Of a DNA stretch of 64,000 nt, positions 1-11,324 are shown in pieces (the first letter of the stretch is position 1; every line of letters starts with the position of its first letter). The stretch is from Calvatia gigantea. Lineage: Eukaryota; Basidiomycota; Agaricomycetes; Agaricales; Lycoperdaceae. A model generated the notes under the pieces. It did no database searches, had not been told where the DNA came from, and was given only the letters and a program-made list of their open reading frames with translations. The stretch lies in contig JACAAK010000013.1 of assembly GCA_025093985.1 (NCBI GenBank), forward strand, positions 558,001-622,000, given 5' to 3'. The translations under genes and the position numbers were made by a program.

Positions 1-2716
1 GCAGCTCTCATGCCAGCTAATACAAGGCCATTAATTTTTGTAGTCAAAGTGAGGTCAATGAAGTAGTTAGAAAAGTGGGTACAATCCTAGCATAATCATT
101 TCCACATAATGCTGTAGCATTTGTCTGTGTCTTCCTACAAATCCTTCAAGCCAAAGCTCATTGGATCATTCTATACAAATTCTCTCATCCAGACTGTTTA
201 AACAGTTTTAATAATCAATGCTTATGCATATCTCACATGCAATTGAGTAAAAACTCAGTGGATTGACTGGAGAATATAATCATGAAGGTGATTATAAATT
301 CAGCACTTTAGAGTGAATTATGTGAGTTTTTACACCATTCCCTTGATTTTCAGCATTAATCATATCTCCATGTTTTTCAACATGTTGAGCTCCTTAATAT
401 ATGTTACTCAATCATATTGCTTTTTAGGGCTTAGAGAGTGTTTATCATGTTACAAAGGACACTGCAGCACTCATCAATTAAGATGGACCAGCGTATAGTG
501 AAAGCTTTTATAGCTTTTCATATGCAGATTGAACCACAATTAATTGCTCATTTTACTGTGCTCCTCCCTCAGCAACAAGTGTTTTTCTGATTTAAAATGT
601 CAACACACTTTGTGAAAGGTGGATCATTATCAGTGCAATTTCCAGAAATAAAATATTTTCTTGCAAGTTTGTTAAGCTATACAAGGTGAAAGCTCATATA
701 GACTTTAACTATATTTTTAGGATGCATGATATCCAAGCTCAATCACTTTTCTGGTAGACACTAGTGGGAATGCTTAGCTAGTCTATGCAAGAACTTGGTT
801 GGTAAGCCAAATGAGTTTCTCTATTTGTTTGAATGCTCAAACCATTATCATCAAATTCAATCATGCAATGCTTATTCAACCAGCAACTTTTGTAACTCCT
901 CCACAACAGTTGTTCCACAATACAGTGGCAACACAGAAGTGTGGTGTGTCAAAGGTGGTAGAATTCCTAATTAAAGGAATGCATATGTTGCAATAGATTG
1001 GTGGTTTAACACTAAGACATTGAATATGGTGGGCAAAGTACAACAAATGGAATGGAAAAGCCAGAAGTAGATTGTGAAAGGAAAATAGAATCTCCAGTGA
1101 CATTGTAAGATGGTGGAAGTGAAACTGTTCTTTGCTTCAGGCAGATTTTGCTCTCTTCTTTGCAATTAGACTGGTGACTGTGATCCAGTTGATAAATCCA
1201 GACTATTAAGGGATAAATCCCTCATCAAATAAGGTGTTTTATAATAATATTAAGCCTTTCTGTGTGCACACATAAGCTGTAAGAGCTCTCGATGGGATCA
1301 GCATTGACTGGGGTATTTGAATCATCCCAGAATGCAGTCAATGTTTGTGCAGTCTTTGTCATGACTGTGCTGCAACTTCAAACACACAGTACAGAGCCAA
1401 ATTAATGGTGTATTCCCTGATTTACACAATTAAGTGTCTTCTACCATAAATACTAGACTGGTGGATAAAGCCCAACTCTAGTCAACACTGAAACCTGCAT
1501 TGAGGAAGGCAAGACTTATCCTTCAGCTGTAAAGCTTTAGACTTCTTGAGATAAGGTGCAGATCAGTCTCTTTACTTCAACTGTTGTATCACACATTGGG
1601 AGTAGGAGGTTTAGGTAGGTGATTCATGCCATGAATAATGCTAAGTGCTTTTGTTTGACAAACTCTCCTCCATAAATGGTATAAACTTTTGGCCAAAGTC
1701 ATAAAACCAAAGAGGTTTCTCTAAATGTATATTTGGAACCTCATAACTTCTTTCGAAGGAGGACAACCATCAACATGAGATGAGAAGTTGTAGAATAGCA
1801 TCATGTTAAACAACTAGCATTTCCATCAAATCTGAGTATTACACTCAAGGATGAGGATATTTATTTTAAGCAATTCTGGATAAAGGTACTGATGCAATTT
1901 CCCTTGTGAAATAATCCAGAGTGGTGATGAATTCAATGCAACATTCTTGACTGGTTTGCAATATCCAGGAGAAGGTGCAATTAGAGGAATTTCTGTTTGA
2001 TGATGTCAATAGATAAAGTCTAATAAGGCATAAAGTTCAAGCAACTGAAATCTCCTTGCTAATAATGCAAGTTCATGTACAACAAATGAAATCAGGCAAA
2101 CTTTTTACAGCTTTTTTTGACTTGTTGCAAAGGTGGTGACCTTTAACAATTGCCTCAAGAACTAAAGCATTCGAGGACATATGTTATAGAATTTCTTGAC
2201 AGCAAATTGGCACAATATAATTAAGTAGCGCATACAGATTTCTAATCCTTAAATGTTGATGTATGCCAGAATTTATGCAGTTCAATGTTATGTCATCCCA
2301 AAGGATTGTGGTTCCTTGTCCTCAAGCCTAATGTAAAGCAGTGAAGTCTAAAGGATTTTTAATCCAGCAACAAAAACATGAAAGCTCAACCATATATGTT
2401 GGGAGCTATTCTGCTATTCCTTATACTAGTCATTTTTCCTTCCTTTAAAGAGGCAATTCACAAGATCTCATAAGAAATATTCTTCTCAAGTGAATATAGC
2501 TTTTATGCTTGTGCACTCATCATCATTTTGTCAATAAAGACATCTCACTTTCATTGCACAGAAGAGGATTTATAACTGGCAATGTGATGCACAGTATACC
2601 ATCATTCTTTGCTAAGGAGAATGGGATCAGAAGTACTGACCCAAATGTCCAATCCTTTGAATCCAAGTACTGTAACATCTAACAATGGTGTATGTTAAGA
2701 CTCCTCCAGAACCATG
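1..2716. other. AT-rich stretch with no recognised gene
   Basis: This stretch is AT-rich and CpG-poor. Open frames are at most about 75 codons and none resembles a known family. I saw no LTR of families A, B or C, no tRNA or rRNA and no tandem array. It could be an old, heavily mutated transposon or intergenic DNA; the sequence alone does not decide. It ends where an LTR-A remnant begins. Confidence 0.6.
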
Positions 2717-2985
2717 TGTTACAACCTTAGTCTGAGTAAACCTCAGGTTACAACTTAGGCTAAGACTTGAGGGTGAGTAAGGGGAAAGAACCAGGTGGTT
2801 AAGCATACCAAATACAGGAGGTTGTATGTATGCTTAAATATAAAGAGGGCATCCAGTTGAATAGATGGAGATAACTACATGAAACATCTGATGACAATGG
2901 TGTTGTAGTTCTATGAGTCAATACTTGGGGATTACTAGACCAGAATAGATAAAACAGACATGAGGTGAAATAGAATACAGACAGG
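2717..2985 (-). repeat. LTR-A remnant, truncated
   Basis: The stretch begins TGTTACAACCTTAGTCTGAG, as family A LTRs do when read on the opposite strand. It follows the family through the CTTAAATA box region but stops about 35 bases before the expected ...ACA terminus. The next base already belongs to the C1 pol region. It is a solo or broken LTR; no TSD can be assigned because one end is missing. It is nearly CpG-free, like the other old A copies. Confidence 0.8.
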
Positions 2986-3696
2986 AGCCGGTGGCTCGGC
3001 AGGTGACTCATCTCCTTCCTCCACTTTTGTTACTAGGGCAGGGAAGGAACCTAGGGTGTAGGCGCAGATGCAGTAGGTCTGGAGGCAGTGGGCATGGGCC
3101 TCAGCTTTGGCTTCAACTTTGCATTTTTTACACTTGGATGGGCAGCAGGACATTTTGACTTCACCCATCTGCCAATTGATGTCGGGGTTATGTTGTTTGA
3201 GCCAAGTGTATCTGAGGAGCAAGTCTTGGCAGCCAAGTCTAGTAACTGTGAGCAGGGAGTGTTCTGAGTGGTTGCGGTAGTGAAGGATGATGTCTATGAC
3301 CTCTGTTATCTGACCAGCCTCATTTTCCAAGCCATCGACATTGTAGACTGCAAGTGGGCAGGAGAGCATGCAGGTGTTGAGTTTGTTGGTCCACACATAG
3401 TCTCAGTCAATGAAGGAGCCAGTCACACTGCTATCCACAAGAGCATGTACTCTGTGGCATTCTGCTGTGTCTGTAGTTTCCAATTCTACTTGTAGCATGA
3501 GCGAAGTCCCATGCTGGTCCAGAGCGGCTATGATGGGTTTGAGTGGGAGGTGCTTTTCCCATTTAGGATAGCAAGGTGTTGAAGGGGTTTTCTGGGGTAC
3601 AGCTTTCAGTTCGGGTATGGGTGAAGAGTTGTCTATTTCATCTATGGGTAGCATACTGAACCTATTTACACTTTGCAGGGAGGGCACACTTTCCAC
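2986..3696 (-). pseudogene. C1 pol N-terminus: retropepsin region, truncated
   Basis: This is the aspartic protease region of a family C Ty3/gypsy polyprotein, which cleaves Gag-Pol inside the particle. The flap-side motif is ALVDSSVTGSFID, where the family norm is D-S/T-G; the glycine after DS is now serine, a G-to-A change expected to damage catalysis. Downstream, LRYTWLKQHNPDINW is the conserved stretch after the protease (GHPWLxxHNPxIDW type). An in-frame TGA at 3403-3405, just after FID, splits the frame; CGA to TGA would explain it. Reading ends where the LTR-A remnant abuts, so RT, RNase H and integrase are missing. It lies just downstream of the C1 gag and belongs to the element whose 5' LTR is at 5006-5344. 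Confidence 0.75.
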
Positions 3697-3704
3697 TCAC
3701 TGCT

Positions 3705-4892
3705 TTACAGAAAATCCACTTCTTCAGCCACTTGAGCCGAGTCCACTGCTTCTCTCACATCTTTCTTGGCCAGGAGTCTCATAAGGAGGTCATCTTCCTC
3801 CTCTGCAGTCAGGTGGCGGATGTCATGTCTGAGAGAACATTCAGATTTGACATGCCCAACCTTCTTGCAACAGTAGCAGGTGGGCAGGAGTGGAGTGGTT
3901 TTGTGAGAGGCATCTACCTCCATGGGTACAGGGGTGCTAAGAGACAGTGTGGGTCGAATGGGTGGAGGTGGGACAGCGATTGGTGGGAATGGAAGGGAAT
4001 GGAGGGGTTTTGGTTTTGAAAGTGGCAGGTCAGAGTGGGTGGTGGCTTGGAAGGCATTGTTGGCAGCCCTCACCTGGTCAATGCGTTGAGCTGCAGCATA
4101 CCAACCTTCTACATTGTTGTCCCAGGGGCATCCTGAGACTATGGTGGCTACTGCATTCTGGATCATCAGCTGAAGTCCTCGCCGAAATTTCACAACTACC
4201 ACCTTCAGATCAGTGTACTCTGAGTCTGAAATGAGGTTATGGAAGTCATCAAGGTAGTCATCGACACTCTGGTTGCCCTGGTGGTACCCTGTGCCTTCCA
4301 AGATGTTGACTGCAGCAGCTTCCGCATCCACAGGGAAGAAGTGCTTGCGGAACTCTGTGGAAAAATCCTTCCAACCAAGGAATCAGGTTTGTCCTGGGTG
4401 TTGCTCTTCCCAACGCATTATGTTCTCAGCCCACTTGGCTGCTTGGCTGCTTTTCATATATGACAACACCCACAGGATCTGGGCGTCTTCGTCCTTGAAG
4501 TGATCCTTGCACAACTGAAGGTAGATGTGGCAGGAGTTGAGGAATGCACACCCTCTGGAGTGATCTCCATTGAAGTTGGATGGGGTGGCTACCTTGGCCC
4601 AGGTGGATGTGGAGTGTGGCCAAGGTGTGGAAGCAGGAGTATGGTTGGTGGGGAGTTGTGGAACATAGGGGGCAGGGGCATTCACAGCAGTCACTGTGCT
4701 GATCTGACCTTGTAAGGAGGAGAGTGTTTCATAGACTTTCAGTTCAGATGCCACCTGACAATTTATCACCTCCTGCAGGCTGTTCTGCAGTTGTGCGAGT
4801 ATTTGTTCCAGGGGAGACATATTCTGCGCTGGCTGCAGTTGAACCTGCTATAGTTGTTCCTGCTGCTGTTGTGGCTGGGGCTGGTCCAACAT
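3705..4892 (-). pseudogene. C1 gag (capsid/nucleocapsid), disrupted
   Basis: Gag forms the intracellular particle that packages element RNA. The likely start is the ATG at 4890-4892, followed by a Gln/Pro-rich stretch; an in-frame TAG at 4848-4850 (from CAG) interrupts it before a second ATG at 4820. A retrotransposon-gag capsid domain runs from about 4640 to 4090 (hallmarks FNGD, then YLDDFHNLISDS). A single CCHC zinc knuckle, CYCCKKVGHVKSEC, follows near 3860. The stop around 4383 and the change of frame before 4331 break the capsid in the middle. One knuckle distinguishes it from the two-knuckle gag of family A. It is a gag by domain order and by its position just inside a 5' LTR. Confidence 0.8.
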
Positions 4893-4993
4893 GGGGGGCA
4901 GGTCAGGCAGGTAGAGACGGGGTCGGCTGATGGGGGGTGTTCGAGGGGAACTCCTCAGAGTTGTTTCCAGTGGACAACTGGATCTCTCATGAG

Positions 4994-5003
4994 ATCTGAT
5001 TCT
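4994..5003 (-). promoter_or_regulatory. C1 self-priming primer-binding site
   Basis: Read on the minus strand this is AGAATCAGAT, two bases inside the 5' LTR. It is the exact reverse complement of ATCTGATTCT in the C2 LTR. It has one mismatch (at a CpG) to ATCCGATTCT in the LTR of C1 itself, at 5143-5152. That LTR segment starts 34 bases downstream of the TATATATTAA box (5177-5186). No match to a tRNA 3' end was evident. Confidence 0.6.
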
Positions 5004-5005
5004 TC

Positions 5006-5344
5006 TGTAAGGGCAATCTGCAGTCCGAGCAGCTCGGGGATGTGAAGCTCTCACGAGGCGGGTGAGTGGGTGACTGCAGGGAAATCCTTAGTTATATTAC
5101 CAATGTGTTGTACAAACTACATACCTGTGGGGGAATCCTTAGAGAATCGGATAAGGGTCCCCTGCAGGTGTACAGGTTAATATATACTACTCTTCTGTCC
5201 ATTGTCCTATTGTTTTATTATGTATGTAAGTCCGTCATTGTCCTTTGGGATCTCCAGTTGTGACTTATGTCCACTCAGCTGAGAGCAGGTGATGGTGTTG
5301 GGTTGTGGGACGGTCTGGGGGGACCATCGGGGGTTGCCCTGACA
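5006..5344 (-). repeat. LTR-C, 5' LTR of C1
   Basis: This 339-bp LTR is bounded by TGTAAGGGCAATC and GGTTGCCCTGACA, which are inverted near-repeats with TG...CA ends. On the minus strand it carries TATATATTAA at 5186-5177 and a putative RNA start 34 bases later. It lies directly upstream of C1 gag. Its outer flank is family B ORF3 sequence (B0), so C1 inserted into a B element; the matching left flank has been lost. Confidence 0.9.
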
Positions 5345-6008
5345 TCAGGCTTATGCCCACTACCTCAACAAACATAGCATTAAGCCTATCCCATCCAACC
5401 AGCGAACTGGCCCTTCTCAGGTCAGACCACACCAACGAGCCAGTTCCCCCACAAGAAACCCCTCCCCCAAATCAAATGTACCTCCCTCCCCCACACCTGT
5501 TTCATCTGGATGACCAAATCCCACCCAAACAGCTTGAAACAGCCATATACAACCTAATGAACCATCTGGATCAACTGCTGGCCCTTCAAAGCCAGCAAGA
5601 AAACCACTCAGCTCCAACTCAGGACATGGAAGAACCCCAACCCAACCCCAAGCAATGAACAACCCGAATTTTGACCTGAAGGCCTTCTGCGAAAAATGTG
5701 CCAAGCTTCATCTCCCTGCCATAGGTCACTGGGCCAGTGATTGTGCCCATACCACTTGCCCCATCTGCCAGAAAACCCGCCCTGGCCATTACCATTGGAC
5801 CTGCCCCCAGTATTTCTGCCAACTTTGTGAAACCCTCAATCCTAAACATAAACCCGAAGACTGTCCCAAATACATTGACCACATGCAAGCTGTAGAAAAC
5901 ATGAAGCAATGTTTTCAAGAACAAGTCCTTGAAAATCCATGCGATGCCTTTGATGACAAATACTATGATGATGGAGTATCTCTAGACTACTCCATTCTAT
6001 CTGTGTAA
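5345..6008 (+). pseudogene. B0 ORF3, C-terminal part with three zinc knuckles
   Basis: This is the 3' part of the family B accessory ORF, cut on its 5' side by C1. The last 117 codons (5655-6008) are open. They hold three CCHC-type motifs: CEKC...GHWASDC (C-x2-C-x9-H-x4-C), CPICQKTRPGHYHWTC and CQLCETLNPKHKPEDC (both C-x2-C-x6-H-x4-C). The acidic tail is DDKYYDDGVSLDYS. The stop falls about 30 bases before the 3' LTR at 6041. All zinc ligands are intact here, unlike in the B4 copy. The function is unknown; nucleic-acid binding is inferred only from the knuckle pattern. Confidence 0.75.
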
Positions 6009-6040
6009 ATTTTGGAGCAATTTACCTAGAGACAGGCTAA

Positions 6041-6463
6041 TGTTACGAACTTACCACATTCCCGGACTCTCCCCACTAGTGCATTAACCTTCTTTTCCAT
6101 CTTTTCCCATTCTTCTCTATACCCTGGTCTGTCCTTTATTTATTTCTTACATGTACTTCTACCTTTGCTTCTTATAATTCATTCTGAATCATGTTCCTGT
6201 TTCACCCTTATTTTTTCTCATCATCAGACTTCTCTTTACTCATCTCTATCTTCTTGTGACTCATATCCCTTCCTTTTCCATTCATCCTATTCATCCCTAT
6301 GACTCCCTATATTACCAATTAACCCGTAGTAGTTTCCCATTGACTCATATCTGTTTACTACGTAATCTCCTATCTTCTACTCATAGCTAGTATATAAACC
6401 TAAGTAGTACCTATGTATTACTCTAGGTTATTCTAGTAACAAGCTTTCTTATCTTCACTCATC
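6041..6463 (+). repeat. LTR-B, 3' LTR of B0, truncated
   Basis: The stretch starts TGTTACGAACTTACCAC directly after the ORF3 and polypurine region of B0. It contains the family TATATAAA box and the AGGTTATTCT putative RNA start. It breaks off after CTTCACTCATC, about 195 bases short of the family end, and joins mid-LTR-A sequence without any TG/CA boundary. This indicates deletion or recombination rather than a clean insertion. Confidence 0.85.
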
Positions 6464-6666
6464 AGGTTGTATATACACTTAAATACAGAATGGGCATCCA
6501 GTTGAATGGATGGAGAACTACATGGAATGTCCAATAGGTATGGCATTGTAGTTAGTTGGAGTCATACTTGGAGATCACTCAGTAAGAAATAACTGAAACA
6601 GACACACAAGCTGATAGAAATGTAACTGAATATAGGATGCAATGTGATTGGTGAAAGTCCACAACA
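6464..6666 (-). repeat. LTR-A, 3' LTR of A4, truncated
   Basis: About 200 bp of family A LTR, missing roughly the first 100 bases as read on the plus strand. It ends in ...CCACAACA at 6666 and is followed by the family A polypurine tract (ATACCCCCCAATTAG on the plus strand). It is the 3' LTR of the minus-strand element A4. Confidence 0.8.
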
Positions 6667-6684
6667 ATACCCCCCAATTAGGCT

Positions 6685-7676
6685 TCATGCTTCAGAAAGC
6701 TCATCAAAATCTCCATTCACTATAGTAGCAGTGAGAGATTTCTTGGTAGCTCTGATGAGGAATTTGCCATCATTTGATTGTGTGAAGAAGATGGGTAAAT
6801 GGCTGTGACTGTCTTGGTGGATAGGGACTGGGACGCCATTGAATGGGAATTCAGTGGTGGTGGAACTGTCCTAGTAGTTCTTGACTATTGTCTTCCAGTA
6901 GTGTTGGTCCTTCTCTTGTCCTGGCAACACAGTGCAGAACCTTGTAGGTGGCAGAAAAACCAATACAAGTTGTGGTGGGGTGATGGTTTTTATGAAGCAG
7001 CAGAGGGTGTTAACTTCCTCTTTCATGGAGACTGTGGCTTCTTCATCCATGGGAGTGTCAGTGCGAGATGGTGGAGTAAGATTGACGGTGTCATGTAATT
7101 TGGAGAGGGTGATGTGGATTCTGTCAACTAAGGTATTGATATTGGGGTCTTCATTCATTTTGTCCCTTCCAAGCAACTTCATGGCTACATTGGTGAGTTC
7201 AAGGAATATATTGGCAATATTGAGGTGGCTTGAAGACTTCGAGACCTAAGTTGATTCAGCTTTGAAGTCCTTGGACATGGTCTTGTTTGTTGGGGGTGAG
7301 GGTAGACTAGTCTAGGGCTTGGAAGATGGCAGGGATGTGTTGGCTGGTGGAGGAGGACACATTGGTGAACCCTACATACATGTTAGTGAAGGTAATACAA
7401 GCAGTTGTGAGGGTAATGTATTGATTGACAACTAGATGTTTATTTTGGGCTGTGATAGTTTCTAGTTCACTGTTTGTGGCTTTGTCAACATCTTTGAGTA
7501 GGGTTTCAAGTAACCCTTGTGCTAGTGATGGAGTGTTGGTGAGGTTGTAGTGGGTTCCTTTGGGAAGCAGGTGCTTGGCTGCTGCCTGGTTCTGGAAATG
7601 GGACAGAGGAAATTCTGGTGGGGGTGGGGTGAATGAGAGAGTTGATGGTGATGTGGTTGGATTGGGAGGAGGGCAT
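6685..7676 (-). pseudogene. A4 ORF3 (family A accessory protein), degraded
   Basis: This is the family A third ORF, about 330 codons, starting at the ATG at 7674-7676 (M-P-S-S-Q-S) and ending LPEA-stop just before the polypurine tract. Conserved blocks include DTPMDEE, SMKEEVNTL, KTITPPQL, LPGQEKDQHYWKTIVK and, near the end, a GATKK-type stretch. I recognise no domain family. This copy has several stops and frame changes in its first half; 6871-7182 remains open. The pol stop that normally precedes ORF3 is absent here (the codon reads AAA), so pol and ORF3 are in one frame across the junction. CpG is almost absent. Confidence 0.65.
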
Positions 7677-7697
7677 GTTTACTTTGTTTTCTTGTCT

Positions 7698-8874
7698 AAG
7701 CTATTTGTTCAATGTCTTTTTAGTGTTTTCTGCCCCCTTTTTTATGGGTATCCTCTAGATGCCTTTTTAGGTAGTCTTGTATGGCATCTCTTGCATTTCC
7801 TAGGTTGGACTCTGCTGTCCATGTATCTTCTTCATTACTGTACCCCTTCCAGTGGACCAAGAATTGATAGCCCCTTCCTCGTTTCCTTTGTCCACAGATT
7901 TTGTCTACTTTGTACTTCTCTTTGTCATTGATGATTACTGGGTCAGGCACTGGTAGCTGCCTTTGGCTCAGGAATTTGGCCTTATGTGCTGGTGTCAGGA
8001 GCTGTTCATTGAACACATCAGTGGATAGCCCATCCTTCTGGTATTGTTAGCCAATATGCTGCTTCTCCTAATTTTTCCTTAATAAGGAAAGGCCCATACC
8101 ACTTTTGGCCTAGCTTCTTTGATGTCTGATTGGTATGGATGTTAGTGTTCTCCAGCCACACTGCATCTCCTATCTGATGTGCATTGGTGTGGGTTTTGCT
8201 GCAGTCATGCTGTTGTTTCATCTTTTCTTGATATGACCATAGTGCTGATGAGGCATTATCTCAGGTGGTCTGTAGCCTTTCTAGGAACTCTGTGGCAGCA
8301 GGATTGTTCATGGTTGACTCACTTCTACCCTTCCATGGGTTCCTTCTGTAGTTTAGGAAAAATGGTGTTTCCTGTGTTCCCCTGTGCTGCTTGTTGTTGT
8401 ATTGAAACTCTACGAATGGGAAGCCATTCTGCCCAGTTGTCCTGGTTGTAGTTGCAATATAGACAGATATACGTTTCTACTTCTCTATTGAATGCATTCA
8501 GTTTGTCCATCAGTTTGTGGATGGTATGCTGTTGATAGATTTCATTCTATGCTGAGTCCTTTGAATAGTTCCTTGGTGAATTCTAATGCAAATTGGGGTC
8601 CTTAGTCACTGAGTACTTTTCTCGGTAATCTGTGTAGCTTCCATACTTTGTCTCGATATATCTTTGCAATATCTTTGGATAAAACATCTGTGGTTGTTGC
8701 CATGAGTTGTATTATTTTTGTGAAGTGGTCTACAATGACTAGTATGGCATCTTTTCCTTTAGACTCTGGTAATAGTCCAATCATATCAATACTAATTTCT
8801 TCCCAAGGTCCATTTGGTATCAGAAGGGGATGTAGTGGCGATTTGAGCAGTGCTATTCTTGCTTTATTCTTTTG
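7698..8874 (-). pseudogene. A4 pol C-terminus: integrase and chromodomain
   Basis: This fragment covers the integrase catalytic core to the chromodomain. [21 protein letters not shown] (8790-8730) holds the first catalytic Asp, and LSD near 8605 the second. After frame breaks comes the C-terminal GPF/L module (KWYGPFLIKEK), then the INDKEKYKVDKI...YQFLVHWKGYSNEEDTW chromodomain at 7870-7780. The chromodomain keeps its aromatic residues (Y, W, W), which in chromoviruses guide integration to methylated chromatin. The upstream part is missing because LTR-B of B3 starts at 8875, so protease, RT and RNase H are absent. Pol reading ends in a TAG (from CAG) near 7698. Confidence 0.75.
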
Positions 8875-9492
8875 TGTTATGTGTGTTATCTTACTTTGCA
8901 ACTGGGCCCAGATCATCTCCACTCAGGGAGAGGTTCAATGCTATAGCCCAGGAGTATTCAACAAGTCTCAGTGACTTCTGTGCAGGCTTTGGATCACTCC
9001 CTCAAGTAGAAGCTCATGCTTGCCTAAGAAGTCTGAGTTAAGTGTCACTGCAGTCCCCAAGGTTGTTAACCTTATAGCAGATGAGTGAAGATAAGGAAGC
9101 TTGTTACTAGAATAACCTAGAGTAATACATAGGTACTACTTAGGTTTGTATACTAGCTACGAGTGAGATATGGGAGATTATGTAGTAAACAGATATAAGT
9201 CAATGGGAAAACTACTATGGGTTAATTGGTAATATAAGGAGTTATAGGGATGAATAAGGTGAATAGAAAGAAGGGATATGAGTCACAGAAAGATGGAGAT
9301 GAGTAAATAGAAGTCTGATAATGAGAAAAGATGAAGGTGAAACAGGAACATAATTCAGAATAAATCATAAGAAGCAAAGGTAGAAGTATATGTAGTAAAT
9401 AAATAAAGAACAGACCAGGGTATAGGGGAAAAGAGGAAAAAGTCTAGATAGAAGGTTAATATGCTAATTGGGAATGTGGTAAGTTTGTAACA
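8875..9492 (-). repeat. LTR-B, 3' LTR of B3
   Basis: 618 bp from TGTTATGTGTGTTATC to TTTGTAACA. It matches the LTR at 18392-19019 closely, with mainly transition differences. On the minus strand it contains the TATATAAA-type box and AGGTTATTCT. Confidence 0.85.
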
Positions 9493-9524
9493 TTAGTCCA
9501 TCTCTAGGTAAATTACTCTGAAAT

Positions 9525-11261
9525 TTATGCAGATAGGACAGAGTAGTCTAGAGATACTCTATCGTTGTAGTATTCATTGTTGAAAGCATTGCAGGGATTT
9601 TCAAGGACTTGTTCTTGAAATTGTTGTTTCATGTTCTCCACAGCCTATATATGATTGATGTATTTAGGGCAATCTTCAGGTTTATGTTTGGGATTGAGGG
9701 TTTTGCAAAGTCAGCAGAAATACTGGGGGCAGGTCCAATGGTAATGGCCAGGGCAGGTTTTCCAGCAGATGGGGCAAGTGGTGTGGGCACAGTCACTGGC
9801 CCAGTGACCTACGGCAGGAAGATGGAGTTTGGCACAGCCTTCAGGTTGAAGTTCAGGTTGTTCATTGCTCAGGGTTGGGTTGGGGTTCTTTCATGTCCTG
9901 GGTTGGAGTTGAGTGGTTTTCTTGCTGGTTTTAAAGGGCCAGCAGTTGGTCTAGATGATTCATTAAGTTGTATACAGCTATTTTGAGCTGTTCAGGTGGG
10001 ATTTGTTTGTCTGGATAAGATAGGTGGGGAGGAGGGAGGTGTATTCAATTTGGGGGAGGAGTTTCTTGTAGAGGAATCAGCTTATTGGTGTGGTCTGACC
10101 TGAGAAAGGCCAGTTCACTGGTTGGATGGGATAGGCTTAATGCTATGCTCGTTGAGGTAGCAGATGTAAGCCTAAGGTAATCCAAGGCTTCATGATGCCT
10201 GGATAAATAAGGCTACTTGATTGGCAGCATGCTTATAATCCTGAGAAAGATGTTTGAGCTGTGAAATGGCATTACAGATAGCATGCCAGTAATTTTGCTG
10301 ATTGGCATGATGTAGATATTTGGTGTGGAAGCAAGTTTGATGGTCTTTCTTGAGGACCATCGTAGCAGAGGGATCCCTCAGATGAGAAATCAGTTTGAGC
10401 CCATAGCTCCATGAGTGAAGGTCAACTGTCCTTAGCAGGGAGGTTGGGACTAAACTGGACTTGTCCAGTTGGGTTTCCATTGGCAGGGTTGCTCGTGATG
10501 GTTGTAGGGGATTTTGGAGGAAAATTAGAGGGTTGGCTGGGGATATGTCATCAGTCAATGATGGGAAGTTCTGCCCTAGCAGATTTTGGAATTCCAGCTC
10601 ACTCCAAGGGGAGTGTTGGGATGGAGTTGTCAACCCAGATTAGGTAGATATACTTTGGCTTTGGTGACCAGAGGAGCCACTGAAGGGTTGATTTTGTATT
10701 GTAGGAGGCAGTACAGGAAGTGGTTCCAGCAATGACCTTAGAGAAGGAGACTGGAGGGTCTTAGGATTCAGTGTCACAGAGTGGGTTTTGTATCTCTGTT
10801 CACTGGGAATGAAGTTGGAGTACAGCAGAGCTGCTTCCCATTCTTGCTAGGTAGGTAAGTTTATTCCAGGTGGTGCTGGGAGTTGATTCAGTGGAGGGGG
10901 GAATATAGATATAATCTGGTCTGACAAAAACATCAACCCAGAATTGCTTGTTTTGGTCCACAAATTGTTGGAGCTTGTCTCTGGTGAAGATGGCATTCAG
11001 GAGGGTGATTATTGGCTTCTCCAGCAGTTCATTGATTTATACTGTGGGGAGGATCAGGGCAGGGGTTTTGTGGTCCACAGGTGTGATGGTGGAAGGGTTG
11101 GATATAGAAATACAAGGGGAGGAGGGGAGAGATTGGGATTTTCTGACAGGGGAGTTATTTTTTGTAGAGAATGATGAGATGGAGGAAAGAAAAGAAGAGG
11201 GGGATGAGGCCACAATAGCAGCTTTCTTTCCCTTCTTATAGTTTTTCTGAGTGGGTGCCAT
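9525..11261 (-). pseudogene. B3 ORF3, degraded
   Basis: This is the family B accessory ORF, starting M-A-P-T-Q-K-N-Y-K-K-G-K-K at 11261 and ending at the TAA at 9525-9527. The basic N-terminus and Ser-rich stretch are intact up to a TAG at about residue 75. Further stops and frame shifts follow. The internal block FHTKYLHHANQQNYWHAIC (near 10320-10270) and the C-terminal zinc-knuckle region (9880-9640) are still recognisable. The stop before the AMNN block is TGA, as in B1. It lies 33 bases upstream of the 3' LTR and about 60 bases downstream of pol. Confidence 0.7.
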
Positions 11262-11324
11262 TGGTGGTTTAGTTCAGAGGAATGCTGTTGAGGAATAATG
11301 GAGAAGTTGGGAGAATTTTGGATT

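Noticed and set aside
313..1165. Short open frames of 61-75 codons in the AT-rich start
   Set aside because: Chance length for this base composition; no motifs, and overlapping frames on both strands.
1600..1760. Possible copia RT remnant on the minus strand
   Set aside because: A faint LYGL/FYD-like pattern only; no second RT motif or frame continuity could be found.
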